A stretch of 64,000 nucleotides of DNA, from contig SCFO01000002.1 of assembly GCA_004078665.1 (NCBI GenBank), positions 1-64,000 on the forward strand, read 5' to 3'. The translations under genes were made by a program, and so were the position numbers. Below are positions 15,022 through 22,968 of this stretch, one piece after another (within the stretch, counting starts at the first letter, position 1; the number at the start of each line of letters is the position of its first letter). The notes beneath the pieces were generated by a model that was not told the origin of the DNA, did no database searches, and saw only the letters and a program-made list of their open reading frames with translations. The DNA comes from Halobacillus fulvus. Lineage in GTDB: Bacteria; Bacillota; Bacilli; Bacillales; Halobacillaceae.

Positions 15022-15942
15022 ATGAAAAGTTTACAACTATCGTTTGATAATATGCTCTCGATCTCCAAAGCGCTGGCCAACCAGACGCGGATCGAGATTT
15101 TGAAAATACTTAGCGAAAAGCCGCACAACGTCAATGAACTGAAAGAGAAGCTCGGACTTCCGTTTTCCACAACCGCTTCTCACGTCAACAAACTAGAGGA
15201 AGTCGGACTGATCGTCACCGAGCTCGTCCCGGGCAGGGGAACGCAGAAGGTGAGTGCGATCAACTATGACCGGATCGTGATGGAGCTCTATTCCGACAAC
15301 CAGCCGGCTGACCAACACGAAATCAGCTTCGAAATGCCGATCGGCGACTACCTCGACTGTCACGTCGTCCCGAACTGCGGCCTCGTCGCAGAAGACGGCT
15401 ATATCGGCATGCAGGATGACCCGAGATCCTTTTACGAACCCGAACGAAAAAGAGCCCAGCTGCTCTTCTTCCGCGACGGCTACGTGGAGTACCGATTCCC
15501 GAACCGAATTCCGTACGGATATAAGGCCAAAGAGGTCGAATTCAGCGCGGAAATCTGCTCTGAAGCACCGAACTACAAAATTGACTGGCCATCTGATATT
15601 ACCGTCTGGGTCAACAACAAAGAAGTCGGCACATGGACGTCCCCGAGCGACTTCGGTGGCGAACGCGGCCTGCTTACTCCTGATTGGTGGCGCACGAACT
15701 ACACCCAGTACGGCCTGTTGAAGCAATGGAAAATGACAAGAGAAGGCTGCTACATCGACGGCGCCAAAGTGAACAGCGACATCACACTCGATGACCTCAT
15801 GGTCGGCGATCAGCCCTACATCTCGTTCAAGATCGGGGTCAAAGAAGACGCCGTCAACGCCGGAGGCCTCAACCTCTTCGGCCCAAGGTTCGGAAACTAT
15901 GAACAAGGCATTTTGATGCACGTGAGATATGAGAAGAAATGA
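15022..15942 (+). CDS. ArsR-type winged-helix regulator with a large C-terminal domain
   Basis: 306 residues from ATG 15022 (AGGTGGT 7 bases upstream). Residues about 10-85 form an ArsR-like winged helix (ISKALANQTRIEILKILSEK, then LPFSTTASHVNKLEEVGLI). The remaining 200 or so residues are beta-rich with many aromatic residues (DWPSDITVWVNNKEVGTW, TPDWWRTNYTQYG), much longer than the 100-residue metal sensors. No Cys pair of the ArsR metal site is present. It may sense a carbohydrate and control the GH2/GPH genes just upstream; the ligand is inferred from position only. Confidence 0.8.
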   Translation: MKSLQLSFDNMLSISKALANQTRIEILKILSEKPHNVNELKEKLGLPFSTTASHVNKLEEVGLIVTELVPGRGTQKVSAINYDRIVMELYSDNQPADQHEISFEMPIGDYLDCHVVPNCGLVAEDGYIGMQDDPRSFYEPERKRAQLLFFRDGYVEYRFPNRIPYGYKAKEVEFSAEICSEAPNYKIDWPSDITVWVNNKEVGTWTSPSDFGGERGLLTPDWWRTNYTQYGLLKQWKMTREGCYIDGAKVNSDITLDDLMVGDQPYISFKIGVKEDAVNAGGLNLFGPRFGNYEQGILMHVRYEKK

Positions 15943-15968
15943 GACAGCGGTGGAGCTGTCTCTTTTTT
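15941..15968 (+). terminator. Intrinsic terminator after the ArsR-type regulator
   Basis: GAGACAGC, 6-base loop, GCTGTCTC, then seven T; overlaps the stop codon. Confidence 0.9.
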
Positions 15969-15981
15969 TGGGTTGGGAAGT

Positions 15982-16044
15982 GGGACAGTTGGGGTCGGTT
16001 CTACCTGTCCCGGTGGGACGTTGAGAACCGACCCCAACTGTCCC
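15982..16044 (+). repeat. Dispersed repeat, inverted pair (locus C)
   Basis: Reverse unit 15982-16011 (GGGTCGGTTCTACCTGTCCC end) facing forward unit 16015-16044 (GGGACGTTG, AGAACCGACCCC, AACTGTCCC). The two arms match through the GGGGTCGGTT/AACCGACCCC core and can form one long hairpin. Confidence 0.92.
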
Positions 16045-16159
16045 ACTCAACCAGTAAAAAAGCCCCGCAAAATCCATTCTGAGCCCCTGCTCACCAGGGT
16101 CATAAGTGTTATTCAGAAGATGACATTGGTCGGAAAGTATTCGGATGGACCTGTGAAAA

Positions 16160-16177
16160 TCAGGAGTATACTCCTGA
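16160..16177. promoter_or_regulatory. Perfect 18-base palindrome upstream of the LXG operon
   Basis: TCAGGAGTATACTCCTGA, ending 14 bases before the -35 box of the next promoter. Looks like a dimeric regulator site rather than a terminator, since no T run follows. Confidence 0.6.
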
Positions 16178-16191
16178 ATATGGAATAAATA

Positions 16192-16220
16192 TTGACTGGT
16201 AAATTTATCAAAGGTAACAT
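16192..16220 (+). promoter_or_regulatory. Promoter of the LXG toxin operon
   Basis: TTGACT (16192-16197), 17-base spacer, TAACAT (16215-16220). It leaves a 5' leader of about 120 bases with a weak GAAAGC/GCTTTC hairpin at 16234-16257. Confidence 0.65.
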
Positions 16221-16345
16221 GTAAACAAATTGAGAAAGCGCGTCTCATCGGCTTTCTCGTCTTTGGACGTTGGATTTGCACCAAGTTTTATCCATATAAA
16301 GTCGCATAGAAGAGAACCACTCCAAACGGAAAGGTGTGTTGTAGA

Positions 16346-16621
16346 GTGAGCCGGGAAATCAAACTGGACAGAAATGAGGTCGAGGATTCCCTCACCAACA
16401 TGCAGGCAGCGATACAATCTCTCTCCTTACCTGCCATGAAGACAATGGGGGAACAAAGCAATCTTGAAATGTTGAAGCAATTGAATGAGTTGAACACAGA
16501 GCTTAAGCTGTTGGTTGAAAACTATCAACATCTTCTATTAAACAATGAATCTGCCACCCGGCGATCGGTTGAGTCCCTGTCTCAGAGCGATCAAGTGGCT
16601 GCCCGATTCATGACGAAGTGA
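16346..16621 (+). CDS. YwqI-like (DUF5344) partner protein of an LXG toxin
   Basis: 91 residues from GTG 16346; AAAGGTG lies about 10 bases upstream. Helical, WXG100-sized, starting SREIKLDRNEVEDSLTNMQ like Bacillus subtilis YwqI, which is encoded just before the LXG protein YwqJ. Such small helical proteins pair with the LXG domain and help present it to the type VII (Esx) machinery. Followed after 10 bases by the LXG gene. Confidence 0.8.
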   Translation: MSREIKLDRNEVEDSLTNMQAAIQSLSLPAMKTMGEQSNLEMLKQLNELNTELKLLVENYQHLLLNNESATRRSVESLSQSDQVAARFMTK

Positions 16622-16631
16622 GTGGAATATA

Positions 16632-18101
16632 ATGAAAACTTTACAGGTCGATCAAGTGCAGCAAGGAATACAGGAGACCCTAGCGGAATTGTCGGATGTG
16701 AAGGCATCTTTTTTTAGAGTGGAGGAAGCGGTCCAGGCGTTTGTCCAACTGCCATCGTTTGAAGGGCAAGGGGGATCTTCCATCCGTTCTTTTTATGAAG
16801 AATGCCATCAGCCGTTTTTATTGTATGTGAAAAACTTTCTTTCCCATTATGAGGCGACGCTGAAGCAGATGCTTTCTTCCTTGCATCATTTAGAGCCTGC
16901 CCCTAATGGGTATTTGGATCAAGCTTTCATGGAAGGTGACCTTCAGCAGGGTCTTAAAAAGGTCTCACAAGTCGCAACGTCGATCACGGAAGAAGCGAAT
17001 GGAGTGCTTTCCGGGATCCGCGACCTTGTTTCAGTGCAGACACTTGATGGAAGTGGTGTGCAGGAAGAGGTACGGAGAGCGGATCGGTACGTCGACGAAA
17101 CGATCGAAAAACTGCACACGTTTGATGAGCAGCAGGTGTCCAGCCTGCAACCTGTCCAGGCAGACATGGACTGGATGAAGAATTACGTTTCTATTATCCA
17201 GTCGAAGTTCATGTCGGGGACGATATCTATTTCACAGTATAACTCCCATCAATTATCCGATTTGAAAGCCTATCATCCGGTGCTTACCTCTTCGGCGGCT
17301 CAGCCTTTTTCATTGGAAACCGTGACAGGAGATCCTTTCATGTACACAGGCTTCAATAAGTGGTCAGGGCCGTATGCTGCATATTCGTTCAACCAGCTCG
17401 GTTCCTTACAAAAGCAGACCAGTAATTCCGAAGAAGTAACGAGTTCCGACGCCGCTCAAAGCGAATCAGACCCATATAATTTCGTACTCGGGGATAGTGC
17501 ACAGGTCAGTGATGCATTCTCCGTCGGGGCAGGGTTCGGCTACGGACGAAGTGACTGGAGCATGAAAGGGGTCGAAAACTTCCCATCCAACGAGCAAATC
17601 GGCGGCTCTTCTCAATTCACAGCTCTCTACGCCGAAGGGAAGTGGGACACATTGATCATGTCTGGAGATATTACACAGGATATCCTGCGCGTCGAAGGTC
17701 AGGCCAGCTACTGGGGGAAATCCTTCTTTCCTTTAGTCAAAGCTCAGGCGACTGGATTGACAGTGGGAACGAGAGCCCAATATGACCGGGACCTTCCTTA
17801 TATAGGAGACATCATGGGTGGTACTGGATTTGAAGCGAAGGGAACGGTCGGCGATGCGAAAGCTTATGCTGGCATCGACAATTCGTCTGTCGGAGTGGCC
17901 GCCAAAGCGGCTCTGGCAGAAGCGGAAGTTTCACCGATCATAGGAATTCCATTTACAGATTTTAATACGAAGTTCACGTTCGGCGTCTCTGCAGGTGGTA
18001 TCGGCGGGGAAGCGAAATTAGGAAAAGAGAACCTCATCGATTTGCGTTTCCTTTTAGGAATAAAAGTGGGGCTCAGTCTGGAAAACGAATCTGGCAAATA
18101 A
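16632..18101 (+). CDS. LXG-domain polymorphic toxin (type VII secretion substrate)
   Basis: 489 residues. Residues 1-200 are a helical LXG domain (MKTLQVDQVQQGIQETLAEL, IRSFYEECHQPFLLYVKNFL), the export module of Bacillota T7SS toxins. Residues about 205-300 are a Ser/Gln-rich linker. The C-terminal 190 residues are Gly/Ala-rich and beta-like (VKAQATGLTVGTRAQYD, FGVSAGGIGGEAKLGKENL) with few charged clusters. I see no His-Asn-His, DUF600-adjacent nuclease or ADP-ribosylation motif. The glycine-rich sequence is compatible with a membrane-acting toxin, which is inference. The two downstream small genes are immunity or targeting candidates. Confidence 0.85.
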   Translation: MKTLQVDQVQQGIQETLAELSDVKASFFRVEEAVQAFVQLPSFEGQGGSSIRSFYEECHQPFLLYVKNFLSHYEATLKQMLSSLHHLEPAPNGYLDQAFMEGDLQQGLKKVSQVATSITEEANGVLSGIRDLVSVQTLDGSGVQEEVRRADRYVDETIEKLHTFDEQQVSSLQPVQADMDWMKNYVSIIQSKFMSGTISISQYNSHQLSDLKAYHPVLTSSAAQPFSLETVTGDPFMYTGFNKWSGPYAAYSFNQLGSLQKQTSNSEEVTSSDAAQSESDPYNFVLGDSAQVSDAFSVGAGFGYGRSDWSMKGVENFPSNEQIGGSSQFTALYAEGKWDTLIMSGDITQDILRVEGQASYWGKSFFPLVKAQATGLTVGTRAQYDRDLPYIGDIMGGTGFEAKGTVGDAKAYAGIDNSSVGVAAKAALAEAEVSPIIGIPFTDFNTKFTFGVSAGGIGGEAKLGKENLIDLRFLLGIKVGLSLENESGK

Positions 18102-18113
18102 GGAGGCAGTCAT

Positions 18114-18413
18114 ATGTCAGAAGAAATCAATTCTTTACGCATCCATAAAGGAACAAGTCTGCTTCCGATCGGCTCTGTCGTCCTGACAGGGTTTATCGAA
18201 CAGGCCGTGATGATCTACGGGAGAAAGCAACAGCAGGTTTCCAGTCAGGAAGAAAAAGTGTGGGATTACGTGGCATGCCCATATCCCCAAGGGCACCTTT
18301 CCAATGAAACGAATGTCTTTTTCAATCACGATCAAATCGAACACGTTCTTTTCAAAGGCTTGGAAACCGACGGCGAACTGGCTCTCAGAACCGAATTAAC
18401 AAAAATCTTCTAA
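18114..18413 (+). CDS. DUF4176 family protein, LXG-operon targeting factor candidate
   Basis: 99 residues; AAGGAGG lies 6 bases before the ATG and 13 bases separate it from the LXG gene. The pattern LLPIGSVVLTGFIEQAVMIYGRKQ, then WDYVACPYPQGHLSNETNVFFNHDQIEHVLFKGL, is that of DUF4176 (pieces given separately because of length). Genes of this family recur in LXG operons and in streptococci have been implicated in LXG export. A direct toxin-binding or chaperone role is therefore likely. Confidence 0.82.
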   Translation: MSEEINSLRIHKGTSLLPIGSVVLTGFIEQAVMIYGRKQQQVSSQEEKVWDYVACPYPQGHLSNETNVFFNHDQIEHVLFKGLETDGELALRTELTKIF

Positions 18414-18427
18414 AGGATGTTTTCAGC

Positions 18428-18739
18428 ATGAGATTTATTTTGAAACCCTTCACCGAATCTTATCAGGAGCTAAAAAAATACTGGGGCGAAACGAAAAACA
18501 GAGATTCCAAAGTAGCTAAAGCGCAATTCATGAGCTTGATTTACTTTAATCTGATCTTTCTCGTAGGATACGCCCTTCTTACGGTGGCGACGCTCGTTTA
18601 TTTATTCTCGGGCATTTTCATCCATCCTTATGCCTTCTTGGCGTTGATCATGATGGTTCCGTTCATTGTACTCGCAGCCTTGTTCCGAATGAAATATTAC
18701 CCTAAATTCAAAAAACATTACCTTAAAAATGTCCAATAA
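18428..18739 (+). CDS. Two-helix membrane protein, candidate immunity protein
   Basis: 103 residues. Two strong membrane helices (LIYFNLIFLVGYALLTVATL and YAFLALIMMVPFIVLAALF) flanked by charged ends (RMKYYPKFKKHYLKNVQ). Fourth gene of the LXG operon, 14 bases after the DUF4176 gene. Integral-membrane immunity proteins are known for membrane-targeting LXG toxins, so this is the best immunity candidate; sequence alone cannot prove it. Confidence 0.65.
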   Translation: MRFILKPFTESYQELKKYWGETKNRDSKVAKAQFMSLIYFNLIFLVGYALLTVATLVYLFSGIFIHPYAFLALIMMVPFIVLAALFRMKYYPKFKKHYLKNVQ

Positions 18740-18764
18740 ATGATGAAATGGCGGTGACCGACCG

Positions 18765-19256
18765 ATGAAAAAAGTGATATCTCTATTGATGTTCACCCTG
18801 ATCCTGAGCGGATGCACGTTGTTCGCGTCTGATCTTCAAAAAAGCTTTATGGATTACGTAAATGAAGACCTGAAGCCGGTCGGTGAACTCGAAGACGAAG
18901 CGATTACGAAACTGAACAGTGTATGGGGAGAGAACTATACGAATGATGCCACCTTAGGCACCGCTCTCGAAGAGGAAATCATCCCGACCTATCAAGAAGT
19001 AGTGGATGAACTCAAAGCGATTGAGCTAGAACCAGAGGAATTGAAAGAAATCCATCAGCAGTTCATTAGCGGCGCTGAGTCTCAACTCGCCGGATTCGAA
19101 ACCGCCCTCGAAGCGATCAAGGTCCAAGATGCCACCATGATCGAAGAAGCCAACCAGCTCGTCATGGAAGGCCAAGCCGAGATCGAAGAATACAAACAAA
19201 ACATGCAGAACCTCGCGGATGAGCATGATTTAGAGTACACGGTTGAGGGGATGTGA
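18765..19256 (+). CDS. Lipoprotein in the LXG operon
   Basis: 163 residues with a signal peptide and lipobox (LILSGC, Cys about residue 17). The mature part is almost entirely helical and acidic (EEIIPTYQEVVDELKAIELE, QAEIEEYKQNMQNLADEHD), reminiscent of uncharacterised Bacillus helical lipoproteins. Sits 25 bases after the membrane protein, so probably the last gene of the operon; an outward-facing immunity or adaptor role is conceivable. A dispersed repeat follows 2 bases after the stop. Confidence 0.7.
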   Translation: MKKVISLLMFTLILSGCTLFASDLQKSFMDYVNEDLKPVGELEDEAITKLNSVWGENYTNDATLGTALEEEIIPTYQEVVDELKAIELEPEELKEIHQQFISGAESQLAGFETALEAIKVQDATMIEEANQLVMEGQAEIEEYKQNMQNLADEHDLEYTVEGM

Positions 19257-19258
19257 GT

Positions 19259-19288
19259 GGGACGCGGAGAACCGTCCCCAACTGTCCC
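19259..19288 (+). repeat. Dispersed 30-base repeat, single copy (locus D)
   Basis: GGGACGCGG, AGAACCGTCCCC, AACTGTCCC, starting 2 bases after the lipoprotein stop codon. Confidence 0.92.
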
Positions 19289-19446
19289 GCTTTTCTAACG
19301 CTCCACTTCCCCCCTCTCCTTTCTGTGTAAATTTTATTAAGCCTTTGTTCCCCTTTTGAAAAATCCCCTTAAATTAGAAGGTATACAATCCTGTTCCCTC
19401 GAACCTTATGTACGTAAGTGAATACATACAAAAGGAGTCGAGGAAA

Positions 19447-20556
19447 GTGAAGAGAGTTTTTATGGTGTTGTTTGCTTTTGTTTTCATGGCAACAGGTACG
19501 GTGAATGCTGCAGGTGCGCTGACGGTCAGTGAGGCACTGTATCAGTCGAACGGGACGAGTGTGACGGTGGAAGGTTATATCGTTGGGGTTCCTGTATCGA
19601 CAACGGATGTTCAACAGAGTAATTTTACAAGTGATTATGCCTTAGCTTTGGCTGATGATCCGGCCGAAACGCAGGTTGATGATATGATCCTCGTCAAGCT
19701 GGATTCTGCTTATCGCAGCGATTGGGGACTTCAGAGCAACCCTGGCAAAATGGGCGAACTCGTTCAGGTGCAAGGTGTGATCGATCCTTACTTCAGCCGC
19801 CAAGGAATTGAAAATGTCAGCTCGATTACGGCTGCATCCAGTGATGGCGGTAGCGGTGACGACGGCGGAACATCGACGAGTGGTTATTATGCGAGTGCGA
19901 GCGGTTTGACGGGATCGGCGCTGAAGGCGGAGCTTCACAATATTATTGATGACCACTATGAACTGTCTTACAGCGCTGTTTGGGATGCCCTTCGCAATAC
20001 GGATGAGGATCCTTACAATGCGAACAATGTTGTGCTTTTATATTCTGGAAAATCAATGTCTAAATACGATAACGGCGGGTTTGTAGATGAGTGGAATCGT
20101 GAACACGTTTGGGCAAAATCGCACGGAGACTTCGGCACATCGATGGGGGCTGGCACCGACATTCACCACCTGCGTCCGACCGATGTATCCATCAACTCTT
20201 CCCGCGGAAATCTTGACTTTGACAACGGTGGTTATGCGCTGACGGAGGCGCCGGAGAATTCGTATGATTCCGACTCCTGGGAACCGCGTGACGAAGTAAA
20301 AGGTGACGTGGCGCGGATGATTTTCTATATGGCGACACGCTATGAAGGAAATTCAGGAGAGCTCGATCTTGAGATCGCGAATTATACAGGCACGAGCGGT
20401 CCGTACTTAGGAAAACTGACTACGCTGAAACAGTGGCATGAAATGGATCCGGTCAGTAATTTTGAGCGAAACCGTAATGAAGTGATCTACACGGATTACC
20501 AAGGAAACCGTAATCCATTTATCGATCACCCAGAGTTTGTAGAGTATATTTGGTAG
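19447..20556 (+). CDS. Secreted endonuclease I family nuclease with N-terminal OB-type domain
   Basis: 369 residues from GTG 19447 (AAAGGAG upstream). Signal peptide ending near VNAAG, then a DUF6359/OB-fold domain (LTVSEALYQSNGTSVTVEGY, about residues 25-120), a Gly/Ser/Asp-rich linker, and an endonuclease I domain with NREHVWAKSHGD and TDIHHLRPTDVSINSSRGN, the His-containing metal site of BsnA/EndoI-type extracellular nucleases. Likely degrades extracellular DNA and RNA for nutrients. Transcribed alone. Confidence 0.9.
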   Translation: MKRVFMVLFAFVFMATGTVNAAGALTVSEALYQSNGTSVTVEGYIVGVPVSTTDVQQSNFTSDYALALADDPAETQVDDMILVKLDSAYRSDWGLQSNPGKMGELVQVQGVIDPYFSRQGIENVSSITAASSDGGSGDDGGTSTSGYYASASGLTGSALKAELHNIIDDHYELSYSAVWDALRNTDEDPYNANNVVLLYSGKSMSKYDNGGFVDEWNREHVWAKSHGDFGTSMGAGTDIHHLRPTDVSINSSRGNLDFDNGGYALTEAPENSYDSDSWEPRDEVKGDVARMIFYMATRYEGNSGELDLEIANYTGTSGPYLGKLTTLKQWHEMDPVSNFERNRNEVIYTDYQGNRNPFIDHPEFVEYIW

Positions 20557-20562
20557 GTGAGT

Positions 20563-20625
20563 GGGATAGATGGGGTCGGTTCTGCCTGTCCCAGTGGGAC
20601 GCTGAGAACCGTCCCCACCTGTCCC
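20563..20625 (+). repeat. Dispersed repeat, inverted pair (locus E)
   Basis: Reverse unit 20563-20592 (GGGATAGAT start) facing forward unit 20596-20625 (GGGACGCTG, AGAACCGTCCCC). Begins 6 bases after the nuclease stop codon. Confidence 0.92.
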
Positions 20626-20637
20626 GGCCAGAAGCCC

Positions 20638-21192
20638 TCAGCGCTTCTGGCTTTTATTATTTCTCCACACTTTTCGTCCGATCCATGCGCCGAGGACTGA
20701 CGTACCAATGACAAGCAGCCCGTCAACAATGCGCTCCTCCCAATGGTGAATGCCGAGATAATTCTCGAAGTATTTCGTCCGTTCCTCGTTTTCCAACACT
20801 TCTTTATCTCCAATGCGAATGACTCCGTTCGGTCCGGCAACAGTCATAGGGAAACCTTTACCGGACGGCTCAAGAAACACAAGATATGTTCCACCGAGGT
20901 CCTGGAAATCCTCCATGTTATTCACATCATAATAATCGATTCCAATTCTGATTTGACCGCCAGCTTCTCCTTTATGTACGGTTTTTACTTTAAAAGGGAG
21001 AACGGTGAGAGGGGCAGTGGCTTCGGTGAACGTTCCTTTTTCACTGAAATCAAATCGGCCTTCAACGACGGTTTCAGCTCGGTTTTCAATTTCTTCGGGG
21101 CTGATTTCCTCCCATAACGTAGCGGATACGGGCGTGGTCAACAAGAGGACGGCGATCACGATAGAAAAGGTGGTGAAAAAGCGTAGTCGCAT
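20638..21192 (-). CDS. Secreted protein with C-terminal membrane anchor
   Basis: 184 residues from ATG 21192 (GGAG 8 bases upstream). The same frame stays open to 21363, but that part only translates the dispersed repeats and should not be added. Signal peptide (FFTTFSIVIAVLLLTTPVSA), a beta-rich extracellular region (AETVVEGRFDFSEKG, KTVHKGEAGGQIRIGIDYYD, GTYLVFLEPSG), then a C-terminal helix (GLLVIGTSVLGAWIG) and a basic end. The beta region recalls surface domains of the TIMP/OB type, weakly. Function unknown. Confidence 0.72.
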   Translation of the reverse strand: MRLRFFTTFSIVIAVLLLTTPVSATLWEEISPEEIENRAETVVEGRFDFSEKGTFTEATAPLTVLPFKVKTVHKGEAGGQIRIGIDYYDVNNMEDFQDLGGTYLVFLEPSGKGFPMTVAGPNGVIRIGDKEVLENEERTKYFENYLGIHHWEERIVDGLLVIGTSVLGAWIGRKVWRNNKSQKR

Positions 21193-21271
21193 ATGGTTTG
21201 CTCCTTGTATATGTAGTGGGTCTGGGGTGGGGTTCATGATGGTTGATAATAGGATCGTAACATAAGATGGT

Positions 21272-21361
21272 GGGACGGGCAGAACCGTCCCCGATTGTCC
21301 CACCACATCCAGAAACGAGTTCACATCACCTGGGACAGGCAGAACCGACCCCAGCTGTCCC
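21272..21361 (+). repeat. Dispersed repeat, two same-orientation units (locus F)
   Basis: Units 21272-21301 (GGGACGGGC start) and 21332-21361 (GGGACAGGC start, GACCCC variant), 30 bases apart, between two minus-strand genes. Confidence 0.92.
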
Positions 21362-21367
21362 ACTATC

Positions 21368-22285
21368 TTATGGTAGTACCAGCACGGAGCCTGTTTTGTG
21401 GCCTTGTTCTACGTAGTGGAAGGCTTGTGTGAGTTGGTGTAGAGGGTAGCTCCGGTCGATGACGCCTTTTATTTTTCGTTGCTCGAGCAAATCCCGGACG
21501 GTTTGGATGTCACGAGTAGTGATGAACGTGATGCCGCATTTGACTTTGTTTTTCTGCGATAAGAATGAGCGGAACGTCTGGAAAACTAGGCCTCCATTGA
21601 GGGCTGTGGTTGCATAGATGCCTTTTGGACTTAGCGAAGATTTTACGGTTTGGTAAGGCAAGTGTCCGACGGTATTGAAGATGAAGTCGTACGTGTGGCC
21701 GCTCGTTCGGAAGTCGGTCGTCGTATAGTCGATGACATGGTCAGCGCCGATGCTTTGCACCAAGTCCAGGTTTTTCGAACTGCATACTCCGGTGACCTCA
21801 GCGCCGACGCTTTTTCCGTATTGGACAGCGAACGTTCCGACGGCACCAGAGGCTCCGCGCACTAGTAAGTGGTCTCCTTTTTTCAATTCCTTTAGGAAAT
21901 AAAGAGCGGCGTTTGCTCCGAATGGCAAGGATGCTGCTTCTTCAAAGGAAATGTGCTTCGGAATGACAGCGAGTGGCGCTTTGTCGGGGACCGTTATATA
22001 TTCGGCGTGAGCACCTGTCGACACCATCCCGAATACGCGATCCTCCACTTTAAATTTGGTAACCTTTTTCCCGACCGCTTCCACCACTCCTGCGAATTCT
22101 TGTCCGAGGATTCCATTTTTCGCTTTCAAAAAGCCCCCCATTGTGGCGCGGACGACGTCCCCTGATGCCACGGTCGCCGCTTTGATTTTTATCAACACTT
22201 CTTGGTCACTTGGGGTTGCGGCGGGCACTTCTTTTTGTGTAAACTGATAATTTTTCCCGTAATTTGTACAGAGGATTGCTCTCAT
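21368..22285 (-). CDS. NADP-dependent MDR family oxidoreductase (quinone-reductase type)
   Basis: 305 residues; GGTGAG precedes the ATG. Medium-chain dehydrogenase without catalytic zinc: GroES-like N-terminal domain (GILGQEFAGVVEAVGKKV), Rossmann nucleotide motif LLVRGASGAVGTFAVQYGKS and a GADHVIDYTT block typical of zeta-crystallin-like quinone reductases. Probably reduces quinones or enones with NADPH. Divergent from the Crp/Fnr gene at 22384, which may regulate it. Confidence 0.9.
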   Translation of the reverse strand: MRAILCTNYGKNYQFTQKEVPAATPSDQEVLIKIKAATVASGDVVRATMGGFLKAKNGILGQEFAGVVEAVGKKVTKFKVEDRVFGMVSTGAHAEYITVPDKAPLAVIPKHISFEEAASLPFGANAALYFLKELKKGDHLLVRGASGAVGTFAVQYGKSVGAEVTGVCSSKNLDLVQSIGADHVIDYTTTDFRTSGHTYDFIFNTVGHLPYQTVKSSLSPKGIYATTALNGGLVFQTFRSFLSQKNKVKCGITFITTRDIQTVRDLLEQRKIKGVIDRSYPLHQLTQAFHYVEQGHKTGSVLVLP

Positions 22286-22322
22286 TTTCTCACCTTTTTC
22301 TGATTTTTCTGTAATCCAAAAG

Positions 22323-22347
22323 ACTTCCGTAATAGAAGTTGGTATAG
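22323..22347 (+). promoter_or_regulatory. Inverted repeat and -10 box between the oxidoreductase and Crp genes
   Basis: ACTTC (22323-22327) and GAAGT (22335-22339) form an inverted repeat with a 7-base centre, directly followed by TATAGT (22342-22347) as a likely -10 for the Crp gene. Possibly the Crp-type regulator's own site. Confidence 0.4.
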
Positions 22348-22383
22348 TGAAGATATCGATTCCGTTTATAAAAGGAGGCTGCC

Positions 22384-22968
22384 ATGAAACAAATTTTGAT
22401 TCGTTATATGAAAAGGTTCACAGACCTTGATGACCAATCGCTTGACCGGATCGCTTCGGAAGTTCCGGTCGCAAGCTTTCAAAAGGGAACCACGCTTTTG
22501 CATCAAGGTGAGGTCCCGGAAAAGTGTTACTTCATATTGAAGGGATGCATCCGGAAATACACGGTGGATGAAGAAGGCAAAGAAACGACGGTCAATTTCT
22601 ATACAGAGGAGCAGAGTGTAACGATTTTTAATCGGCATTCGCCTGATCAAGCTTCCAAGTATTCTCTCGATTGTGTGGAAGATTGCGCGTTGGTTGTGGG
22701 CGATTTGGCTACGGAGCAGGACTCGTATGACGCGAACCCCGCTCTAGAAGCGATGACACGAAAAATGATCGAAGAAGACGTCGGGGCCATGCATGACGAT
22801 TTTGCCCTTTTTATCTCCTCCACACCTGAAGATAGGTATCGGAATTTGCTTGAAAAAAGACCGGACTTGATTACGAGAGTCCCGCAACACCAACTCGCGA
22901 GCTACCTTGGTATCACACCGGAATCGCTGAGCCGGATTAAGAAAAGGCTAGGAAGCCCCCTTTACTGA
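22384..22968 (+). CDS. Crp/Fnr family transcriptional regulator
   Basis: 194 residues. N-terminal cyclic-nucleotide-binding-type beta barrel (FQKGTTLLHQGEVPEKCYFI, then LKGCIRKYTVDEEGKETTVNF) and a C-terminal helix-turn-helix (HQLASYLGITPESLSRIKKR). The phosphate-binding cassette residues for cAMP are absent, as in many Bacteroidetes- and Bacillus-type sensors of this family. AAAGGAGG upstream. Its end overlaps the convergent DUF4386 gene by 21 bases. Confidence 0.9.
   Translation: MKQILIRYMKRFTDLDDQSLDRIASEVPVASFQKGTTLLHQGEVPEKCYFILKGCIRKYTVDEEGKETTVNFYTEEQSVTIFNRHSPDQASKYSLDCVEDCALVVGDLATEQDSYDANPALEAMTRKMIEEDVGAMHDDFALFISSTPEDRYRNLLEKRPDLITRVPQHQLASYLGITPESLSRIKKRLGSPLY

Noticed and set aside
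16234-16257. Terminator or riboswitch in the LXG operon leader
   Set aside because: GAAAGC/GCTTTC is a weak hairpin without a T run and no known aptamer pattern is visible in the 120-base leader.
15193-16284. Minus-strand open frame of 363 codons across the ArsR-type gene
   Set aside because: Runs through the repeat pair and terminator and shows no ribosome site; the plus-strand gene has a clear winged helix.
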